Assembly (NCBI GenBank): GCA_034509425.1
Contig: JAVTVJ010000076.1
Coordinates: 5,890,001 to 5,954,000 of the forward strand
Length of the DNA: 64,000 nucleotides
Origin: Eopsaltria australis
Lineage: Eukaryota > Chordata > Aves > Passeriformes > Petroicidae
Direction: 5' to 3'
Positions 13,308 to 24,840 of the stretch are shown here, piece after piece. The notes below the pieces were generated by a model. It was not told the origin of the DNA and searched no databases. It worked only from the letters and a program-made list of their open reading frames with translations. Position 1 is the stretch's first letter; the number at the start of each line of letters is the position of its first letter. A program made the position numbers and the translations under genes.

Positions 13308-13822
13308 TGTACTGGGGTTTTTTTTGTTGAGATAGAATTAATTTCTTCATTGTAGCCAGTATTGGGCTGTATTTTGGATCTGTGACGAAAACAGTATTGA
13401 TAACACAAGTATGTTTTAGTTATTGCTAAGCAGAGTTAAAAAAGAATCAAAGATTTTTCTATTTCTTTGTACTGCTTTGACAGGAAGGGCATTGGGCATG
13501 CACAAAGTCTCAGGAAGGGACAGATCCAGGAGAGCTGACAGCAATTGACACAAAGGATATTCCATGTCTTGTGGCATCATGCTTAGCATGTAAAGCTGGG
13601 GGAAGAAGGAGGGAAGGGAAGACATTCAGAGTGATGAAGTTTGTCTTCTTGAGTCACTGTTAAGCATGGTGGAACCGTGGTTCTCCTAGAGATGTCTGAC
13701 CACATGCTCATGAGAAGTGGTGAATGAGTTCCCTCTTTTGCTTTGCTTGTGTGCACAGCCTTTTTTTTCTACCTGTTAAACAGTCCTTGTCTCAACATAT
13801 GATCTTTCTCACTTTTACCCTT
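13308..13822 (+). mobile_element. Solo LTR of an endogenous retrovirus
   Basis: The element begins TGTACTGGGG at 13308 and shares a string of blocks with the interrupted LTR at 3.1 kb: GGGCTGTATTTTGGATC, a GTATTGATAACACA segment, GGATATTCCATG and AAGCTGGGGGAAGAAGG. Its distal part contains TTGCTTTGCTTGTGTGCA and TTAAACAGTCCTTGTCTCAAC, which I recognise from a common passerine LTR type. The TATA box at the position of TATAAA in the 3.1-kb copy has decayed to TGTAAA. The 3' end is cut off near 13822 before a terminal CA can be seen, and I find no target-site duplication. No retroviral internal sequence flanks it. Confidence 0.78.
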
Positions 13823-13874
13823 TGGGCTCTTTATTTGAGATTTGAGATAAAAAGCCTGAACACAGTAAAGGATG

Positions 13875-13880
13875 GTAATA

Positions 13881-13919
<39 letters not shown>
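13875..13919 (+). repeat. (AAT)n trinucleotide microsatellite
   Basis: About 15 units of AAT/TAA, perfect for most of its length after an imperfect start (AATAATAGTAATAAT). An 87-codon frame reads it as a poly-Asn run, which is a by-product of the repeat and not a protein. Confidence 0.95.
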
Positions 13920-14667
13920 GTTTGAATTGGATTTTTGTATCTATATCATACATTTGTTCCATACATAAAAGTGAAAACCCAGCATAATTTTATAATGTTT
14001 CATTTGCTAATGGAGTAATGTAAACCAACTTGAAAACAGACACACAATTGACAAGGAATGCTATTACAACTCATTTATCAAACAGGTTAAGCTTATGAAA
14101 GCAGTTTTACATTGAAAATTTGTAGTTTACCTCTGCTGGATTTCAAATGACACAAGACAAGTGTCTGGTGATTCGAGGATGATTTAACAGTCAGTGTTCT
14201 CTTTTCTCCAGTGTAAGCTTAGTCCAAAACAATATCTGGATTTGTGGCCAGTTCTGGCCCTGAAATCCTTTTTTAGGTACAAATGGGACAAAGAATATAC
14301 CTATGTGCTTTGTCCTGTAACTCAGGTAAATTGTGTGTTTATACCGCAGTATACTGGCAGCAAAAAGGATCATGCAATTTGCTTTGTTGCACTCACTTCT
14401 TGAGTAGGATACACGTTACTTTGATTTTTTGCTTCATAATATTTCTAATTTATCTGATAATTATTAAAGAGATTTAAGAGACTCCAGGCCTTTTCAAGGA
14501 AAGCTAGGAGCAACAGTCTGTGCAAATTCCAAAAAGAATTCGCAAACAATTTGAAAGTAATATTGTTTCTGGTGTGTGGTAGTTTTCTTTGTTTAAGAGA
14601 AAAAAACACACTTCCTTCAGAATAATGAAATACTCACTTGTTTCTGAACATAATCTAATATGCATCT

Positions 14668-15038
14668 TCATGAAGAAAAGACGACTTTGAGAGGAGACTT
14701 CACTGCAGTCTGCAGTTTCCTGAAGGGAGCAAGTGGAGAGGCAGGCACTGATCTCCTCTCTCTGGTGTTCAGTGATAGGACCCAAGGGAGCAGCATTAAG
14801 GTTTTGTTGGGGAGGTTTAGGTTGGATATTAGGAAAAGGTTCTTCACCCAGAGGGTGATCGGGCAGTGCAAGCAGCTCCCCAGAACAGTGCTCACATCAC
14901 CAAACCTGCCAGGGATCAAGAAGTGTTTGGAAAATGCTGTCAGACGGATGGTGTGACTCTTGGGGTATCCTGTGCAGGGCCCAGAACGGGATTTCAATGA
15001 TCCTTGTGAGTCCCTTCCAACTCAGAATATTTTATGAC
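14668..15038 (+). mobile_element. CR1 LINE, 5'-truncated 3' end (second copy)
   Basis: A sense-orientation CR1 3' region of a different subfamily from the 12.9-kb copy. Diagnostic stretches are GTTTCCTGAAGGGAGCAAG, GTGTTCAGTGATAGGACCC, GGGGAGGTTTAGGTTGGATA, TTCTTCACCCAGAGGGTG, and the 3' block GATCCTTGTGAGTCCCTTCC followed by a decayed AATATTTTATG tail. It starts abruptly near 14668, the usual CR1 5' truncation. Open frames of about 100 codons on both strands inside it are accidental. Confidence 0.92.
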
Positions 15039-15049
15039 CCTCTGGTATA

Positions 15050-15552
15050 ACAGCCACTCTTCCTGTGTCATTTGCAAACTTGATGAAAGTATCATCATAC
15101 AATCATTAATTAAGTCCATCATAATGGACTGGACACAATATTAACCCCTGGAGTACACCACCAGTCTCTGGCCCCCACTTAAATATTGCACTATTGATCA
15201 CCACCACAATGGTCTGGCCATTCTTTCAGTTTTCATTTCATTTCAATGTCTTTTCATCCAGCCCATACATCAGCAACTTATCTACAAGAATCTTATGACA
15301 GACTGTGAATGTGTTACTGAAGTACGGGTAGAAAATAGCCACTGCTCTCCTCGCTTCTGCAAGGTCAGTCATCTCATCGTACAATTTTATCAAGCTGGTC
15401 AAGCATGACCTCCCTTTCGGGAAGCTATGCTGACTATTCCTGATTATTTTTTGTCCTTCATGTGCCTGGAAAAAGGATCCAGCATTAGCTGATCCATAAC
15501 CTTTCCAGAGACTGAGGTAAGGCTCAACAGTCTGTAGTTCCCTGAGCAGGCT
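15050..15552 (-). mobile_element. CR1 LINE internal fragment (reverse-transcriptase region), antisense
   Basis: The plus strand reads as the reverse complement of CR1 ORF2. Telling blocks are GTGTCATTTGCAAACTTGATG, ACCCCTGGAGTACACCACC, GACCTCCCTTTCGGGAAGC and GTCTGTAGTTCCCTGAGCAG in the order expected for an inverted copy. The minus strand encodes decayed reverse transcriptase (separate entry). The 3' untranslated part of this copy is missing, because the fragment begins directly after the end of the sense CR1 at 15038. The two are therefore independent fragments lying against each other, not one element. Confidence 0.88.
15238..15552 (-). pseudogene. CR1 ORF2 reverse-transcriptase pseudogene fragment
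   Basis: The minus strand encodes a recognisable CR1 reverse-transcriptase piece within a 147-codon open frame. SFPKGRSCLTSL matches the finger-region motif seen in CR1 proteins as HGFxKGxSCLTNL. It is followed by LYDEMTDLAEARRAVAIFY and then FSNTFTVCHKILVDKLLMYG. In intact CR1 the last stretch contains YLDFSKAFD, whose first Asp is a catalytic metal ligand. Here that Asp is a Tyr and the second Asp is lost, so the copy could not be active. Only the fingers and motif A remain. The palm YADD-type motif, endonuclease and ORF1 are absent. Confidence 0.85.
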
Positions 15553-17478
15553 GTGTGTTTTTAGAAGATTAATATTAGAAATATTGTAAGGACTTGTGTC
15601 ACAAGATGAACTGGAGAGATCTTTATTTATAATATTTCCCCATGCACCAATAACATGATGACTTTTCCAATTACATATCAAAGCAACTCTGAATATTTAA
15701 GAGTTCCAGCACTAAGAGGAAGAGCATTATTGATTTGGAAACCATTGAGAGATTTAAAAAGAAAAAGGGTAAAGCATGAGAAGCACATAGAGATGGTGGC
15801 GTGTGATTAGCTAAGCCAAGCACCTTAATCTGAATCTATAAAGAATTTTTTCCAGATGTAGCTATGTCCCCCTCCCCCCATTTTACTTTAGCCTCCAACA
15901 TAGATTAACTTCTAAGGTTGATGGAGAGAAGCAAGGAAAAAGGGAAATGAAGGAAGAGAAGGAGGTCAAAAAGGAAGGTATTCAGAACCCCAGGAATGAG
16001 GAGAAACAAAGATCTAGTGGGTTCTCTGGGACAGAGAGCTGCACTAGCTGCAAACTAACCCACATTTGAGGCACAGGGCAATGTGGGAAAGAGAGCAAGA
16101 GGATAACTGTGGGCGCTTAATCATCCCAGGGTGATGAAGAGGGCTTCAGTCTTCAGCCCTGTCAGCTGGGCTCACATTACAGAAGCAATAAAAGCAATAC
16201 CAGTGTGTGGACACTTATGTGTGTTGCAGTAACATTTTTAGTAAAAATTAGTGCCTTTAGTATTCATCCCTTATAGTTCTAAATCTGGCATCTGTTCCAA
16301 ATCTATCACAATTTCAACATGGCTTTAACTCAAGTGATATATTTAGAAAGGAATTTGCCTAAGTTTAAAACATTCAAAGTATGTATCTGCCCCCTGATAG
16401 TCCACTTAGTAAACACAGAAGTATATTCCAGTGATCTTCATTAAATTTTTGTATGACTAGCCTAGAATGTATCTCTGATATTTATCTCATTTGCTCTACC
16501 TATACTTGATTTGCACAGAATTGTGGCATCTATGTGTCATTTCCCAGTGTAACTTACTTTCACCATGGCTTGGGTAGAAAATGCTCTGAATGACATGGCA
16601 AAGCCACTGAGGCCACTATTCAGCCACTGAGCCCTTCTCACTCTGCAGTTATCATGGTGCTGTCTCTCTACCTTTGTCTGCATGAGAGAATAGTTCAGTC
16701 ATCTTTTGTCCTTACTGTGTTTTAGTCACAGGCACTGTGTATTGTCTGAGCTTTACTCCTGCATTACCTATTCTCTTGCACTGACTTATTAAGTAATGCT
16801 ATTTTCCTTCTTGCTTTAATAGACCATCTTTTTGTAATTGAAGGAGAATGAGAGAATGAGAAGCAGCATGTTTCCAAAGTAAAGTGTAAGGCAGGAGACT
16901 TAATTTCTTTGACTGTTTAGACAGTGGCTCACTGTTTGACTTTGTGAAACTCACTTAGAAGGTCCAAATTTGCAAGCAGGTACACAAAGTTTGGCTGTCT
17001 TCCTTTTGTTACCTACCACAGAGTTTTGTTCTGAGAAGCGCTCAACAGAGAGAACAGCAGTTAAAGGTGATGAGACACGCGGGTACTTGACATATTCAAC
17101 AATTAGGATTGTATTAGAGCATTTCAAACTCAACATCTTAAAACCCCAGGTGATTTCAAGCTGGTTTTTTTTTACATGCTGACTTGAATATTATTGTTCC
17201 TTGATTTTCCTATCTGCAAATAGAAAATAATAGCCTTCACAAGATCTGTTGATTGAAAATCTTTATTAAACTTTTCAGGATTGCTTGTGTTATACAGTGA
17301 GAGATTTCCTCAGCTATGTTAGTATTATTACATTTCGCATATTGGAAGTATTACAAACAAGACCAGAGGGAAACTTAGACTCACTTTGCTAGACTGTGGC
17401 TATTTGCCAGGTCTTCTGAAAAACAAGACTTAAGTCTTCACCACACACTGATCCACATTATTGCCTGCATTATGAGTC

Positions 17479-17494
17479 AAAAAAAAAAAAAAAA
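17479..17494 (+). repeat. Poly(A) tract
   Basis: Sixteen consecutive A residues, without a recognisable retroposon body upstream. Confidence 0.7.
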
Positions 17495-18237
17495 GAGAAA
17501 CACAATTAGTCATAATTCTGTCTTTCCTCCTAGAGAGAGATATAAATCCTAGAAAAATCATCTGTGGTTACAAAGTTGAAAGAGAACATCCTGTTAGTTA
17601 GACTTGAAAAAAAGTATTTTTCCACAGTTAAAAAGAATCTGAGCTAACAGATGCAACAGAAGCTGAGCTCAGAGGAGTTCACCATTAGATAAGTGCTTAC
17701 ACTGACAACCAGAAATGACAGTGGGCTTGTTTTCAAAGAGTATTATTTTACTAACAGTGATGCAGCAGCAGTGTCATTAGAAACATCATGTCTCATAGAA
17801 AAATGGCCCTATATGTGAGCATGAAGATCCCGTTAAAGTAGAGCTGGAAAACAGGTTTGGGCAAGGAACTCTCTCACAGTTTCCTTCTCCCATCAATATT
17901 CCTATGTTTTACTCTCTTGGAACAAGCTTAGTGGCATGACAGAAGCCTTGGAGGAGGCTGTACTATGACAAGACAATATGCATGAAAAAAAGGTGAGATT
18001 AAACTCAATAGCAAAGTGTCACAATCTGGGTAAACCAGGATTACACAGTTTGTGTGTGTACAGGAATTGCAGCAGTGGGTTTGTAGGATTCTGTAATACA
18101 CAAGGAGATGGACTCTTTTTATTCCTCAGAATTTCTCTACATTATTACAGAGTGTCAAAAATACTATAAAAATCAACACTAGCTAGAATCATACCACAGA
18201 CATCATCACTAGCAAATATAGAAAGGATCAAGAAAGT

Positions 18238-18360
18238 GAATATATATATCAATTAATAATTACTGTCATCAATCAATATATATTATCAAGCAATAGTATG
18301 GCAACAGTCAATAGCATCAGCAATCAATCATATAGTAGCAATCAAAATAAGAAAAACCCA
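18238..18360 (+). repeat. Degenerate ATCAAT/GCAATCA repeat field
   Basis: Short words such as ATCAAT, AGCAATCA and TATATAT recur many times at irregular spacing (TCATCAATCAATATATATT, CAGCAATCAATCATATAG). This looks like a decayed minisatellite or slippage-prone A+T-rich DNA. No unit length is strictly kept. Confidence 0.5.
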
Positions 18361-18971
18361 ATAACTAGTATAGGTTACTGTGAATTTTTCATTAGTGAAG
18401 CAACTTCTCACCGATATAACACAAGGCATACTGAAAGTAGATGATTTATATGGATGTAAAATACCAGTTTTAGGTGAATTAATTTCAGAACGGGGCAAAT
18501 GATGTTGAAGTGTAGGACAAACCAGTCACCAAGGGAGACCCAACCATCCCAGAAGTGTTAAGAACAAACTGAAACAGCTTTAAAGGTGGGCCCAAAGCAG
18601 GGACCAACAAGGTAATAGTGTCTGATTTCAGAAATTATTGATGTCATGGAGTCTGGAGTTAGCCAGGTATCCCCAATGAGAGTCCAAAATCTTGTAGAAA
18701 GTTTGTGTAGAACTCAACTTGTTTAAAAAAGTAAAAGTATGTGTAGGATGGAAAGCTCTCAGGGAGAGAGAAGCTGTGTTTTGGATAAAAATTAAGTTCT
18801 TTTTGTATTGTAGAGATATAAGAGGGTATAGGACACACCATTTTGAGCAGCCAGTGGATGCTGTTAATGTCTATTTTCCACTCAGACTTCCAGGAAGGTA
18901 GTGATGTTTCTGTTCTTTCAGCTCAATTTTGTTTTCTGGGACTGCTTCCACTTTTTCAGAGAGTAAGTTGC

Positions 18972-18998
18972 AGTTTCTTGAGTTTCTTGAGTTTCTTG
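18972..18998 (+). repeat. 9-bp tandem repeat, three perfect units
   Basis: AGTTTCTTG occurs three times head to tail and is followed by a partial fourth unit. It is a small minisatellite and its neighbourhood shows no coding signal. Confidence 0.85.
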
Positions 18999-21900
18999 AG
19001 TTTTGCTGATGGTATCTCAGGATGTCACCTCTTTCTAGGTTCCTCACCTGCATTTTAAAGAGCTGAGCTGCATTTTGTCAGTATGTTTCTTGTTCCAGGG
19101 CCCATTTCCCAGGCTCATGGCTCCCATACCAGCAGGAATTTTCTTTGTTAGTGCCTTTTCTCTTTCTAAACTTTTTGGCTGCTTGCATCACAAAGTTATA
19201 GCATTAGTTATGACTCAGAGTAAAATCCCAAAGTAAATCATGCAGCACTGTGTTGTTCACCTTCTACATCTCCTGATGCCAGAGAAAGAGGAAACATAAG
19301 CCAAATATTATGCCACTTACAAACATTTGCAAATTACCTTCTTTTGGAGCTGTATGTCCTCAAAGTTTCATGTATACAGCTAAGAATTATCTCCTGCCAT
19401 AGAGTTTTGATCTTTTAAAATCTGTATGTAAGCAATTGAGTTCTTCCAATACTGAACTCTATAATTCACTGGAAATGCCCATTAAAAACTTCATATTTAT
19501 TGGCATCAGCTGTTGATGACTTTTGACTTAGCAATTCATGTCTCTGTGGTTTTCCTTCTGAAAAATGGACATTTACTTCTATTGTGAAAAAATCATGATA
19601 CACTGCAGAAAGTACCAGTGCTGGGTGTTACAGATATTACAGACACCATTATTATTGTTATTATAATGCAAGTGAGAGAAGAAGGGCTATTCTGGGATTA
19701 CATCATACTGCTTATGAAGTTTGTAGATAGAAGGCATATGTCAGTAGGTAGTACAAAATTACTTGTGAATATCAGTATATCCTTTAAATTTAAAGATGGA
19801 CATGTTGCTACATGTTTAAGGACTTCAATAACACTCTCCACTTCTGTCTACCAGATTAAAAATGGATTATGAAATTAATTTTTGAAATTATTGAGCTCCA
19901 GACTATGTGCATATATTTGAAGGAAATTCCTAGATTCACAAGCTTTCTAAAAATTTTCTTACTGGAAAAGTCTATGAAAGACAGGGAAGAGAATCATCAC
20001 ATGCCACTCACTGTGTGGTGTCCATCATTCCCTTGTGCGAGTAAATAATTTCTCATCACTTCAGGATTTGGCTTTTGTTTTCTAAGAGGAATATCTTTCT
20101 TCTCACTTTAAGTTCAGAATTAGACACAGCTTCCCATAGGCTGACCAGCCTGTTGCCCATCAAGCAAGGACAGAAATGCCTTCACACCTCCAAACAAACC
20201 AGTAGAAACCCTTTCCTGTGTTATATGTTTGATTTCTACATGGGTAAATTCAAAGCAGATATTAGAGGATAGTATGAGATGGGAGAAATAGATAACTCAT
20301 AGAGTATGTGATTAAGCTCTATTCAAAATTGTATTTTAAAAAGGCTTGGGCTGTAATATGAGCAGTAATGGCCAGTACACTTGATAAGCAGTCTGAGGAG
20401 GAATTTCTTGCCATTAAGATGTCCTGGTACACCTACACCCTCTGTAATTGTCACCTGTGAAGATGGTATTGTACCAGAAATAGATTGAAGAGAAAAGCAG
20501 AAGAAAAATACTCTGAAAGGAAAACACTGCACTAAGAATTCAAAAGCAGGCTTGAAACACACATACGTGGTAAAAAAGTGTAGTAAAAATCTTGGGTTTT
20601 TTTATAGCAAGCTTATTCTGCAGTGTAACCTGCAGTACAAGGCCTCCCAGAGGACATTTAGGAACACAGTAGTCTTTGATCTTAATGGAAACTGTGTTTG
20701 CTGAGGATGATGCTGTCTGCCTTGCAGTCACCAGGTAGTCTGGTTGCACAGCAGGAACCTCTTGCCTGTAATACAGACAAAGATAGTGAAACCTGCTTCA
20801 TCTGTCTGAGGGTGCTTGGAGTTTCCTGTAGTTCAGTGTGGGAGGTATTACATTTCTATAGAACAGCTTCCTTTTCCCATGCAATTGATGATGCTGTGAC
20901 ACGTTTTCAAAGTAGCTAGGGACTGTGTGCTCATTTGACACAGTAGGAAAGAGGCTAACCTAAGTGGAAGAGAGATCTGATTTGACCACTTGAAGAAAAA
21001 GGTGAAATTACTGAATAGATAAGTGAGAAGAAGGTAATTTTTTTCTGAATCATGTTGCATCAGAAATTGTAGATATGTTTAATAAATGCTGAAGGGCAAG
21101 TCAATTGACAGGACATCTTAATGAAAAATAAAGGATTTATCCTTCTACACAGGATGAAACTTTAAAAGGGCATAACTTTCCCATGTGAGGTCAAAAGCAG
21201 GAGAAAGATCTATACAACTCTCAAGCTACTCTTTTTGCCAACTACAGCAGGTCTCAATCAAATTTCTCCCTGAATCTATTACCTCTCTATTTGCCTCTCC
21301 TACCTTGCCTTTCCACAATATTTAATAGCTTTATAACTTCTTCTCCTTTCTAACATATAAAAATCCAGTGATTCTTAAATGGTCATTAATGAGAATGTAA
21401 TCTCTCTTGTCTGAGGATCACTGGGAGACAGCATAGCCCTACAGTGAGCTATTCTTTACATCCCTCCTGCACAGCCTTTCTGAGGATACTGATTTTACAC
21501 CTCTCTCCACTCTAATTTCCTGTTCATTCCACAGTATAGCATCTATTAGTCACAGAAAGTTGGGAAGTTAAAGACTCTGCAGCTGGAGTACTCTGAGGCT
21601 TGCAAATAGAAAGGTTTTAGACCTTTGTGTGTAATGGGCTGTAAAAGCAAAAGCTGTGATTTATTGTTTCTTTCAGTTACTGAGACCTAAAGGCTAGCCC
21701 ACCTTCTGTGGAATTCAGTGATCTGCAGATGTTTATATCTAATAAAGTGTTTGAATAAATTGTGATTCTTTACCTTTTAATGTCTCACGCTTCCCTGTTA
21801 CTGTGCAACATTTCTTTCACAATCATATTTTTGACATTTAGTCCAAAGCTGAAAATAATACAGATTTACATTTATTTTCAAAACAAAACAAGTTTTTAAA

Positions 21901-22478
21901 AATGAAATCTGTGACCATTGGAAATAAAAAACTCAGATGAATTATTCCTGTTAATTTGTGTTAAATCAGTCTAAAAATATAATAAAAAAATGTATTGGCA
22001 TATGGATGTGGTTGAACACAGAATGATAACTTGTATTATACACACACTCAAACAGATCATGGATATATACCTCTGTAACTTATGCAAGAGAAACAAATTC
22101 AAGGAAACAGAAAAGTTAATTTTGAACTATACTAAGAGGAGTGATTTGTTATTATTATTGTCAAAAGGCTATTTGTAGTTTGTTTTTAATTTCCATTTCA
22201 AAATAAAAAACATATAAAATGAAACAGCGCAGAATGGCATGATTCTTAAGGGCAAAGTCTTTGTTTCCCAGGTGTAGCCATAAGCTTTGCAGGCAAATGA
22301 TTGATCAGTTTAATAATATCTAGGAATTAGTTTCAAAATGTGCTGTGAAAAAGCAGAATTTTTATGATAAAAAAAAGAAACACACCTTTTATATACCTTC
22401 TATAGTTTATTGTTAGTATAATTTAAATCCTAACTGTCTCTTGAAGATTTCTTTTTAGTCCAGTACCCATTATTACAG

Positions 22479-22511
22479 GAAAAAACAAAAAAATTAAAAA
22501 AAAAAAAAAAA
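22479..22511 (+). repeat. A-rich tract
   Basis: Runs of A interrupted by a single C and TT, ending with a pure stretch of about 16 A. Low-complexity sequence only. Confidence 0.7.
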
Positions 22512-24115
22512 GGAAATTGAAAATAACAAAAATTATACTATCACTGAAGAAGTTGAAATTTCCATACACACAATCCTGATAGCATTTTTATCCTATTAAG
22601 TTTGATTTCCCAACATGTGGATCTAAATGTTGGCTTCAGCATGGGAAGAGGGTGCAGCTATTTAATGTATCCTTAGTCCTTCACAGGTACTCACGTGGGT
22701 GTTTTCTTCTTCACCTTAGACTCACATAGAGACTTTTTCTGTGTTTTCCAACTTTCCCACAACTTGCTATTTGTCACTATTTTTCAAGTGCGTGCTTCTT
22801 CTGGAATTACTAATTATGGCGTACTTTACATATGTTACATACCTGTTCTTTGCTCTCTTTGCCACCTTTAAAAGTGATTTTACCAGGTCTGTGCTGCCTT
22901 AGCTGGTCATTAGTAGGGTACTTATAGCCATTGAGTCTGCAACATCAGCTTATATCCTATTTGTTATGATTATATATCTTCCCCTCTCTGCACTGCGTCC
23001 TGTGTTCCACCATTCAAGGTCTGTTTTGTCATACCACAACAATATTCCTCTATGCTATGTTGCTGTGTTAGAGCCATAAATATTAGATTCTGTACAGAAA
23101 AACTACTTGTTACTATCACATATATGAAAATTTTACCACAGAAAGATAAGCAAAAGCAAAATGAAATAGAAGTAGTTTCTTGGTCATTACAAAAATTGCT
23201 GTTACAGCTCTAGCAAGTATAACAAAGTTTAGTTGGGTAAGAGAAGTTCAGACAAAGTAAACAGGCTATCTTATGGCCTTGAAAGTTTGTACAAAGATCA
23301 TGGCATGCTGTTAGCTGTAGCAATATCTTATTCACTGGGCTTCAGAATCCATTCCATTCAGAGAAGTATCTAGGACTTTTTCTAACTTTTAGGTAAATGC
23401 TTTGGGGCCAAGGTCCTCAGTATCCAGATGCTGATTGGAGAAGCTCATGGTGTAGTCAGATGAAACAGAATGGTTGTGTGGAAATGCTTCTGTCAGTGAC
23501 AGGAATTGAACTTCCAAGGATAAGTACAGTTTCACCCATTTTAGAATGTTGCTCTAAATAGCTGCTAACAAACAAGTAGTTAAAAGACAGGAGCGAGGGA
23601 TGACATTCCTTACTAAAAGTGTCAAAGTTGTGCTATGAAATGCAGCTTTGAAGGTGTTTTAGATCATGAGCTTTTACTGCTTGGTGATTTGGATAACAAA
23701 TAGAGCAGAGAAAGTGTATTTGTAGGGTACTTGGTATTCATATGGGTACTTGCTTACACTGATTATTATTATAATTAGCAATGAAAAACCATACAAATAC
23801 AGTAAAGGAAGGAAAATATCTAATTCACTCTCTGCCTATATGGTGGCTTCATGTCTAGATTTCTTTAATCTTTGTCTTCATAATCTTTATAAAATTTCAC
23901 AGTTTTCTGCAAGGTGAATCAGCTCTAAAAGAAGGATGAGCAGACTGCCTTCCTTTGCTTCACAGATCTAAATGGTTGCTGGACTGCAGTTGCAGCTTTG
24001 AATCATTCAAGCAGTACAGGGCAGAGCTGTAGTATCACTTAGGTAAATTCTTATCCTCTAGGCTGGGCTGCCAAAAAAATTAATAAGAACAACAGCAGAT
24101 TTTTTCCCTTATACT

Positions 24116-24148
24116 GTTTGTTTGGTTTTTGGTTTGTTTGTTTGTTTC
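24116..24148 (+). repeat. (TTTG)n-type repeat
   Basis: Imperfect TTTG units (TGTTTGTTTGG, then TTTGTTTGTTTGTTTC). It is one of several T/G-rich tetranucleotide tracts in this part of the window. Confidence 0.75.
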
Positions 24149-24747
24149 AAAATATGCAATATAAGTCAAAGCTACTCTCCAGTCCCTGAATTCAGTGCCT
24201 TTCCAAAGGCAGCATCTCAGTAAAATTTTTAAATTGAACTCCAAGGCTAATAGAGTGAGGGAAGATTGTTCCTAATTCTCAAGTGAATTAGCTATGAAAC
24301 TGGTAGTCAATTCTACCACAGAGCTTTGGTGGAAGAAATTTGGACATCTAATACATTTCCTGCCAACCACATAAACAGGTATGACTAGGACAGTTAATTG
24401 GCTTTTATTTATTCGGTTGGTTTGGTTTGAGTAGGTCTAAAATTATTTAATAAGTATACTTCCAGCTGCTGCTTGTTTCCCAGGAAAAGAAGTAAAGTAG
24501 ACAGTAATTTGGAACATGCAGACATATTCCTGAAATAGTCAGGATGAAAGATTGAGAAAGTCAAGGGAAGAAGTATTTAAAAACTAACTCAGATTGAGTT
24601 CAAGAAAATGAAAAAAGGAAAATCTTTAAGATGATGCAACTGTGTTAATTGTTTAATCAATAAACTCCTTTTCAGAAAAAAAGTCTGATTTGTACCATTC
24701 ATGTGAAAATTAATCCAAATGCTCATGTAATACCAGAACAGTGGGTT

Positions 24748-24840
24748 GTTTGTTTTTTTGGTTGGTTTTTTTTTTTTTTTTAATTTTGGGGTTTTTTTGG
24801 TTGGTTGGTTGGTTGGTTGGTTGGTTGGTTGGTTTTTGGC
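24748..24840 (+). repeat. T-rich tract followed by (TTGG)n tetranucleotide repeat
   Basis: A T-rich segment of about 50 bases leads into about nine head-to-tail TTGG units, roughly 24797-24834. Both strands have a 61-64 codon open frame here. The minus-strand frame repeats Pro-Thr-Asn-Gln and the plus-strand frame repeats Gly-Trp-Leu-Val. Both reflect a 4-bp repeat read in triplets and are not genes. Confidence 0.92.

Noticed and set aside
13724..13987. An 87-codon frame with a poly-Asn run
   Set aside because: It begins in the LTR and reads through the AAT microsatellite. The Asn run comes from the trinucleotide repeat and there is no splice or family support.
14200..14280. Exon-like stretch after TTCTCTTTTCTCCAG near 14.2 kb
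   Set aside because: The acceptor-like and downstream GGTAC words look suggestive, but the frames give no recognisable peptide and there is no partner exon.
14660..14997. Overlapping frames of 93-109 codons on both strands
   Set aside because: They fall in the CR1 3' untranslated region. CR1 ORF2 ends upstream of this part, so they are accidental.
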